From the NCBI GenBank assembly GCA_017624735.1, contig JAGAMK010000014.1:1-56719 (forward strand): a stretch of 56,719 bases of DNA. The letters run 5' to 3'. A program made the translations under genes and the position numbers. Positions 51,914 through 56,719 of this stretch are shown piece by piece. This DNA is from Clostridia bacterium. Its GTDB lineage: Bacteria; Bacillota; Clostridia; Oscillospirales; Acutalibacteraceae. Below the pieces are notes generated by a model. It saw only the letters and a list, made by a program, of their open reading frames with translations, did no database searches and had not been told where the DNA came from. How positions within the stretch are numbered: position 1 is the first letter of the stretch; each line of letters begins with the position of its first letter.

Positions 51914-53659
51914 ATGTCAAAATTAGTTAAACAGGCTACTAACGAATTACATACACTTATTGTTGATGCACTTGGTAAGGCAGTTGCACAGGGCGAAATC
52001 CCTGCAGAGCCAATTCCTGCATTTAATATTGAAGTTCCTGCGAATCGTGATAATGGTGACTACTCATCAAATATCGCATTCGTTTGTGCAAAAGTTTTCC
52101 GTCGTGCACCTAAAATGATTGCGGATTTAGTTGCAAAATATATCCAACTTGACGGCACATATTTTGACTCTTGCACAGTTGCAGGTGCAGGCTTTGTAAA
52201 CTTTACACTTTCCAAGGATTTCTATGCGGATATTCTTCTTGATGTCAAGGCACAGGGCAAGGATTACGGCAGAAGTGACTACGGTGAAGGTAAGAGAATA
52301 AATGTTGAGTTCGTTTCTGCCAACCCAACAGGTCCAATGCATATGGGTAATGCTCGTGGTGGTGCTTTGGGTGATTGCTTGGCAGCCGTACTTGATATGG
52401 CAGGCTATGAGGTAGAAAGAGAATTCTATGTTAATGATGCAGGTAATCAGATTGAAAAATTTGGTCTTTCACTTGACGTTCGTTATCAGCAGATTTTCAA
52501 GGGTGAGGACGCAGTAGAATTGCCTGAAGACAGCTACCACGGTGAAGATATTAAAGAAAGAGCACAACAATTTGCCGATGTTTACGGTGACGAATATATG
52601 AATAAGAGTGAAGACGAAAGAAGAAAAGCACTCGTTGAATTTGCTCTTCCTAAAAATATCGACAACATGAAAGCCAATATGGCAAAGTATAGAATTGAGT
52701 ATAATACCTGGTTTATGGAAAGTCAGCTTCACAACAGCGGTGCTGTTAAAGAGGTTATTGATTATCTTACAAATAAAGGCTTGACTTACGAAAAAGACGG
52801 TGCAGTTTGGTATAACAACATCAAAGTGCAGACAGAAATGCTCTTAAAACAGGGTAAAACTCAAGAGGAAATCGACAAACTTGAACTCAAAGACGATGTT
52901 CTTATCCGTCAGAATGGCAACCCAACATATTTCGCAGCAGATATTGCTTATCATAAGAACAAACTCGTTACTCGTGGCTTTGACAAGGCTATTAACATTT
53001 GGGGTGCTGACCACCACGGTCACGTTGCACGTCTTAAGGGTGTTCTTGAAGCACTTGACCTTGACAGTAGCCGTCTTGACATAATTTTAATGCAGTTAGT
53101 TCGTCTTACTCGTGACGGTGAAGTTGTAAGAATGTCAAAGAGAACAGGTAAAGCAATCACACTTGTTGACTTGCTTGAAGATATTCCGGTTGATGCAGTT
53201 CGTTTCCTCTTCAATATGCGTGAACCGGGTTCACAGATGGATTTTGACCTTGATTTGGCAGTTGAACAGTCAAGCCAGAACCCTGTTTACTATTGTCAGT
53301 ATGCAAATGCCCGTATTCACAGCATTTTGCGTAAGATTGAGGCAGATGGCGTAACAGTTCGTGACTGCACAAAGGATGAACTCAAACTCCTTACTGCACC
53401 TGAAGAAATCGAACTTATTCGTCACCTTGCATCTCTTACTGACGAAATCGTGAACTCTGCAAAGAACTATGACCCTGCAAAAATTACTCGTTATTGCATC
53501 GACCTTGCAACACTTTTCCACAAGTTCTATAATGCTTGCCGTGTTGCTGTGGAAGACGAAGCACTTATGCAGGCTCGAATCTTCCTTTGCACTTGTGTTA
53601 TGAATGTAATAACAAATATTCTCGAAACATTTAGTATCAGCACACCAGAATCAATGTAA
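51914..53659 (+). CDS. argS: Arginyl-tRNA synthetase
   Basis: 581 aa class I synthetase. The N-terminal additional domain is followed by A-N-P-T-G-P-M-H-M-G-N-A-R-G (HMGN at 143-146, variant of HIGH) and R-M-S-K-R in the KMSKS position, then the DALR anticodon-binding domain. AAGGAG lies 6 bases before the ATG. Third gene of the ddl operon, closed by the terminator at 53730. Confidence 0.97.
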   Translation: MSKLVKQATNELHTLIVDALGKAVAQGEIPAEPIPAFNIEVPANRDNGDYSSNIAFVCAKVFRRAPKMIADLVAKYIQLDGTYFDSCTVAGAGFVNFTLSKDFYADILLDVKAQGKDYGRSDYGEGKRINVEFVSANPTGPMHMGNARGGALGDCLAAVLDMAGYEVEREFYVNDAGNQIEKFGLSLDVRYQQIFKGEDAVELPEDSYHGEDIKERAQQFADVYGDEYMNKSEDERRKALVEFALPKNIDNMKANMAKYRIEYNTWFMESQLHNSGAVKEVIDYLTNKGLTYEKDGAVWYNNIKVQTEMLLKQGKTQEEIDKLELKDDVLIRQNGNPTYFAADIAYHKNKLVTRGFDKAINIWGADHHGHVARLKGVLEALDLDSSRLDIILMQLVRLTRDGEVVRMSKRTGKAITLVDLLEDIPVDAVRFLFNMREPGSQMDFDLDLAVEQSSQNPVYYCQYANARIHSILRKIEADGVTVRDCTKDELKLLTAPEEIELIRHLASLTDEIVNSAKNYDPAKITRYCIDLATLFHKFYNACRVAVEDEALMQARIFLCTCVMNVITNILETFSISTPESM

Positions 53660-53667
53660 AACCACTT

Positions 53668-53729
53668 CGGCTCCCTCTGACGAGGGAGCTGTCATTTTCG
53701 CAGAAAATGACTGAGGGAGAGATAGTAGT
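53668..53729. repeat. Foldback repeat GGCTCCC...GGGAGC
   Basis: GGCTCCCTC/GAGGGAGC hairpin followed by TGTCATTTTC/GAAAATGACT and GAGGGAG. The same order of motifs (GGCTCCC, GGGAGCTGTCA, TGACTGAGGG) is found inside the 4793-5107 element at about 4838-4881, but here the terminal repeats are absent. Confidence 0.7.
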
Positions 53730-53756
53730 GGACGCCGAATCGGCGTCCCGTTTTTG
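53730..53756 (+). terminator. argS operon terminator
   Basis: GGACGCCG/CGGCGTCC stem with a 3-base loop, then CGTTTTTG. Confidence 0.88.
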
Positions 53757-53870
53757 TTGACAAATTATTTTTGAAATGATATATTTGAGTTAAAGCTAGG
53801 ACGTTTTTGGGAATCAAATTCTAATTATAGAATGGTTTCTTGATGGTGCTTATTTTGATGAGGTGACACT

Positions 53871-54383
53871 ATGGAGCACTTGAAAATATTGAGAAAAGAT
53901 AAAAAATGTGCGTTTTGGATAGTTACAAGTTTTACGATATTATTAGTAGTGCTCTATCCAATATGCATTAAAAATATATACTCGTATCTCTTGACCACTT
54001 ATAATGAAGTTCCCACCACAGGATTTCTAGATAGCCTATACATTGTATTTATGGCAGTTCCTTTTGTTTCGGTAATATGTGTACCTCGTATTGTGCAATA
54101 TATTTCTATCTTAATAGATATAAAGAAAGGAACATCAATTAAGGAAATAATAGTATCATGCGAAAAACCGGATACGCGAGTATTTGATTTATATATGCTA
54201 GGTGTCAATAAGGAAAATGACATGTATTATGTTTGGAAAGTCAAGGACGAAAATGGTAAAAAGATGAAAATGATATATTTAAAGGGTGTTTTTTCGTTTG
54301 TTGGAAAGACGATTGGACATACATATGAGGTTACATATTATAAACATTCAAAAGTAATTGTTGATGTGAAAAAGATAAAATAA
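53871..54383 (+). CDS. Orphan two-helix membrane protein
   Basis: 170 aa with GAGGTGA 7 bases before the ATG. Membrane helices at about 15-36 and 54-77, then a cytoplasmic beta-rich domain of about 85 residues (E-I-I-V-S-C-E-K, Y-Y-V-W-K-V-K-D-E-N-G, Y-E-V-T-Y-Y-K-H-S-K-V). Codon use is more AT-rich and less biased than the adjacent argS and NifU-like genes, and it lies between repeat/terminator hairpins, which would suit recent acquisition. Family not recognised. Confidence 0.65.
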   Translation: MEHLKILRKDKKCAFWIVTSFTILLVVLYPICIKNIYSYLLTTYNEVPTTGFLDSLYIVFMAVPFVSVICVPRIVQYISILIDIKKGTSIKEIIVSCEKPDTRVFDLYMLGVNKENDMYYVWKVKDENGKKMKMIYLKGVFSFVGKTIGHTYEVTYYKHSKVIVDVKKIK

Positions 54384-54392
54384 AAAAAGCAA

Positions 54393-54420
54393 GGGGCGAT
54401 ATAAGCATCGTCCCGTTTTT
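54393..54420 (+). terminator. Terminator of the orphan membrane gene
   Basis: GGGGCGAT/ATCGTCCC stem (one G.T pair) with loop ATAAGC, then GTTTTT. Confidence 0.88.
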
Positions 54421-54478
54421 CTGCATTATAATGGAAAAACTGCTCATAATACAATTATGACTATAATTTTTATTTTCA

Positions 54479-54533
54479 TTGTCAATCTTTTGTCAAAATA
54501 ACTATTGAAAAATTTTGACAGTAATTGTATAAT
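54479..54533 (+). promoter_or_regulatory. Promoter with TGTCAA operator-like repeats
   Basis: TTGAAA (54505-54510), 17-bp spacer, perfect TATAAT (54528-54533). TTGTCAA occurs at 54479 and 54490 (11 bases apart). A perfect 9-bp inverted repeat, TGTCAAAAT (54491-54499) with ATTTTGACA (54512-54520), brackets the -35 and enters the spacer. This is a likely binding site for a regulator of the following pair of genes. Confidence 0.7.
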
Positions 54534-54583
54534 TTACAAGATAGGAATTTTTCCGTAAAATATGAAAGGAGTTTTCATTTATT

Positions 54584-55279
54584 ATGATTCACTACTCACA
54601 TGAAGTTGAAAAAATGTGCTGTGTTGCAAAAGGTCCTCACCATGGTCCTGCTCCAATCCCTGAAGAGGGCAATTGGGTAAAAGCATATGAAATCAAAGAC
54701 ATTTCAGGCTTTTCACACGGCATCGGCTGGTGTGCTCCTCAGCAGGGTACATGTAAGCTTACACTTAACATTAAAGAAGGTATTGTTGAAGAGGCTCTTG
54801 TTGAAACACTTGGTTGTTCAGGTATGACTCACTCAGCTGCTATGGCTGCTGAAATTCTTCCCGGCAAAACTCTTCTTGAATGCCTTAACACAGACCTTGT
54901 TTGTGACGCTATCAACACAGCTATGAGAGAAATCTTCCTCCAGCTCGTTTACGGTCGTTCACAGTCTGCTTTCTCAGAAGACGGTCTTGTTGTTGGTGCA
55001 GGTCTTGAAGACCTTGGTAAAGGACTTCGTTCACAGGTTGGTACAATGTTCTCAACAAAGGTTAAGGGCGTTCGTTATATGGAAATGGCAGAAGGCTATA
55101 TCACAAGAATGGCTCTTGACGCTGATGACCAGGTTATCGGTTATGAATTCGTTAAGCTTGGCAAGATGATGGAAGACATCCGTCATGGTATGGATGCTGC
55201 TACAGCACTTAAAAATAACACAGGTTCATACGGCCGTTTTGCAGATGCTGCAAAATACATTGACCCAAGAGAAGAATAA
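54584..55279 (+). CDS. NifU/IscU-like scaffold protein linked to GGGtGRT
   Basis: 231 aa. Residues about 38-150 follow the IscU/NifU-N layout: C50 and C57 in W-C-A-P-Q-Q-G-T-C-K-L, then L-G-C78-S-G-M-T-H-S-A-A-M-A-A-E-I-L-P-G-K-T, matching the second conserved Cys region. The usual third ligand Cys further on is not apparent, and there is an extra N-terminal C12-C13 and a C-terminal extension of about 80 residues. It may hold an Fe-S cluster or another metal. AAAGGAG before ATG, very biased codons. Gene order with the GGGtGRT gene (18-base gap) is the known pairing for this family. Confidence 0.85.
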   Translation: MIHYSHEVEKMCCVAKGPHHGPAPIPEEGNWVKAYEIKDISGFSHGIGWCAPQQGTCKLTLNIKEGIVEEALVETLGCSGMTHSAAMAAEILPGKTLLECLNTDLVCDAINTAMREIFLQLVYGRSQSAFSEDGLVVGAGLEDLGKGLRSQVGTMFSTKVKGVRYMEMAEGYITRMALDADDQVIGYEFVKLGKMMEDIRHGMDAATALKNNTGSYGRFADAAKYIDPREE

Positions 55280-55297
55280 GAGAAGGAGGATACTAAA

Positions 55298-56305
55298 ATG
55301 GCTAATGATGTAAGATTTGAAGGCAAAGAAAGAAGAATGGCTAAAATCGAGAAATGTCTTGCTGAATACGGTATTGCTTCTCTCGAAGACGCAAAGGCTC
55401 TTTGCGAATCAAAAGGTATCGATGTTGAAGGCATCGTTAAAGGTGTTCAGCCAATCGCATTTGAAAATGCTGTTTGGGCTTACACACTCGGTGTTGCACT
55501 TGCACTTAAATCAGGTGTAAAAACTGCTTCTGAAGCTGCTGCAGTTATCGGTAAAGGTCTTCAGGCTTTCTGTATCCCTGGTTCAGTTGCTGAACAGAGA
55601 GACGTTGGTCTTGGCCACGGTAACCTTGGCGCAATGCTTCTTAAAGAAGAAACAAAGTGCTTTGCATTCGTTGCAGGTCACGAATCATTTGCTGCTGCTG
55701 AAGGTGCTATCGGTATCGCAAAGACAGCTAACAAGGTTCGTAAAGAACCACTTCGTGTTATCCTTAACGGTCTCGGCAAAGACGCTGCTATGATTATCTC
55801 AAGAATTAACGGTTTCACATATGTTCAGACTGAGTATGATTTCTACACAGGCGAACTTAAAATCGTTAACGAAACAAAATATTCAGACGGCGAAAGAGCT
55901 GCTGTTCGTTGCTACGGCGCAAACGACGTTCTTGAAGGCGTTGCTATTATGAAGAAGGAAGGCGTTGACGTTTCTATCACAGGTAACTCAACTAACCCAA
56001 CTCGCTTCCAGCACCCAGTTGCAGGCACATACAAGAAGTGGGCTATGGAAAATGGCGTTAACTACTTCTCAGTTGCTTCAGGTGGCGGTACAGGTCGTAC
56101 ACTTCACCCTGACAACATGGCTGCAGGTCCTGCTTCTTATGGCCTTACAGATACAATGGGCAGAATGCACGGTGATGCTCAGTTCGCTGGTTCATCTTCA
56201 GTTCCTGCTCACGTTGAAATGATGGGTCTTATCGGTATGGGTAACAACCCAATGGTAGGCGCAACAGTTGCATGTGCAGTTGCTGTTGAAGAAGCAAGCA
56301 AATAA
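55298..56305 (+). CDS. GGGtGRT family protein
   Basis: 335 aa, named for the motif S-G-G-G-T-G-R-T at 261-268, followed by L-H-P-D-N-M-A-A-G-P-A-S-Y-G. Other conserved-looking blocks are G-L-G-H-G-N-L-G-A-M-L-L (104-115) and A-G-H-E-S-F-A-A-A-E-G-A-I-G (126-139). No signal peptide or membrane segment, so cytosolic. The glycine-rich motif suggests nucleotide or phosphate binding; the biochemical role of the family is not known. AGAAGGAGG is the ribosome binding site. Codon bias among the strongest in the window. Confidence 0.9.
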   Translation: MANDVRFEGKERRMAKIEKCLAEYGIASLEDAKALCESKGIDVEGIVKGVQPIAFENAVWAYTLGVALALKSGVKTASEAAAVIGKGLQAFCIPGSVAEQRDVGLGHGNLGAMLLKEETKCFAFVAGHESFAAAEGAIGIAKTANKVRKEPLRVILNGLGKDAAMIISRINGFTYVQTEYDFYTGELKIVNETKYSDGERAAVRCYGANDVLEGVAIMKKEGVDVSITGNSTNPTRFQHPVAGTYKKWAMENGVNYFSVASGGGTGRTLHPDNMAAGPASYGLTDTMGRMHGDAQFAGSSSVPAHVEMMGLIGMGNNPMVGATVACAVAVEEASK

Positions 56306-56383
56306 GAACCTGACTACGGCAGAACCTTGTTACTCGCAAGGCTCGTAATAATCCTTGATATATAAGGGTTTGTAAGCATCTTT

Positions 56384-56411
56384 AAGATTTTTGTAGTTTT
56401 GTAAAAATCTT
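56384..56411 (+). terminator. Hairpin after the GGGtGRT gene
   Basis: Perfect AAGATTTTT/AAAAATCTT 9-bp stem; its tail is not T-rich. It is probably an mRNA 3'-end or processing element, with the true terminator just downstream. Two smaller hairpins (CCTTG/CAAGG near 56322 and CCTT/AAGG near 56353) lie before it. Confidence 0.55.
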
Positions 56412-56438
56412 ATTGTGTAAATTTTAATAAATAAAAAG

Positions 56439-56488
56439 TTAGACACATCATTTTGGAGTTTTTCTCTATGATGTGTCTAATATTTTTT
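56439..56488 (+). terminator. Strong terminator
   Basis: TTAGACACATCAT/ATGATGTGTCTAA perfect 13-bp stem followed by TATTTTTTTG. Confidence 0.95.
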
Positions 56489-56531
56489 TGTAGGGGATAT
56501 TAATTTTATGTGGTGATTCTAAGGAGTGAAA

Positions 56532-56695
56532 TGTTTCTTGCAAAAAGAGGGGATATGTGTTGCCATAAATTTACGATATTTATGGAGATGGTTTTATGAA
56601 AAAAATTAGCAAAATTTTTCTTTAATTTCATTCTTTTCTTCCAAAGACTTTTCGGTTCAAATAAAGAATGTACTTGTGGAGTAGCACACTATTAA
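56532..56695 (+). other. Tiny reading frames near the right edge
   Basis: AAGGAG precedes ATG 56532, a 22-codon frame ending at 56600 with two adjacent Cys. Overlapping its end, ATG 56596 (GGAG 8 bases upstream) opens a 9-codon frame that stops at 56625. One base out of phase, the sequence stays open to TAA 56693-56695 and would encode a hydrophobic stretch ending G-S-N-K-E-C-T-C-G-V-A-H-Y. A shift in the A or T run would join them into a peptide of about 32 residues. The window ends at a new GGAG, apparently the site of the next gene. Real translation is not shown. Confidence 0.25.
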
Positions 56696-56719
56696 TAATA
56701 AACAAGGGAACGGAGTAAT

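Overview
The window is a gene-dense stretch of a low-GC Gram-positive chromosome. The evidence is strong AGGAGG-type ribosome binding sites, sigma-A promoters with an almost invariant 17-bp spacer and frequent extended -10 (TGn), a mreB-mreC-mreD-PBP2 operon, lipoproteins with a classical lipobox, and a NifU-like/GGGtGRT gene pair. Gene content (both GlnRS and GluRS, GH36/GH4/GH13/GH43 glycosidases, glycogen phosphorylase, DUF1934-argS, HPr-kinase-like/PqqD gene pairs) suggests an anaerobic gut Clostridium relative (Eubacteriales, Oscillospiraceae/Ruminococcaceae-like). That placement is inference, because no 16S rRNA gene is present. Most reading frames are intact housekeeping or metabolic genes. 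There is no prophage, transposase, CRISPR array or plasmid module.

Layout. 53-129 is tRNA-Arg(CCT). 257-4676 (minus) runs GH43 -> GH13 -> DUF2238-like membrane protein -> PpiC-like lipoprotein. 4793-5107 is a MITE-like palindromic element. 5200-12257 (plus) is a glycoside-use block: GH36 alpha-galactosidase, GH4, PfkB kinase, MATE transporter, then an FGGY kinase. 12355-14049 is a membrane-anchored protein with a charged repeat. 14243-14358 is a stand-alone 5S rRNA gene. 14514-19010 is mreBCD plus PBP2 (cell elongation). 19159-21811 is rpsO-pnp with structured leaders. 22024-22851 is a cysteine-rich protein. 23006-25724 is proB-proA plus a membrane protein, followed by prfB. 28449-33139 (minus) is gdpD -> DUF2750 -> gltX -> glnS -> membrane protein.

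33366-37720 (plus) is an unusual compact operon: LysM-G5-M23 cell-wall endopeptidase, HPr-kinase-like P-loop protein, PqqD/RRE protein and ABC exporter, with no visible precursor peptide. It is followed by a Wzz-type tyrosine kinase with a (Gly-Tyr)10 tail and a second MATE transporter. 40836-44883 (minus) is ahcY -> RING-like/DUF2628 protein -> galU -> DUF3472 protein. Then come a DUF4474 lipoprotein, glgP, two small minus-strand genes separated by a 22-nt-period palindromic array, ddl-DUF1934-argS, an orphan membrane protein, and the NifU-like/GGGtGRT pair behind a promoter with TGTCAA repeats. The last 400 bases hold terminators and tiny reading frames.

The best candidates for undescribed biology are the M23-HprK-PqqD-ABC operon, the NifU-like/GGGtGRT pair with its operator-like repeats, the MreB with His-Lys in place of the usual Glu-Glu active-site pair, the long pnp leader hairpin, and the prfB leader in a gene without the usual frameshift.
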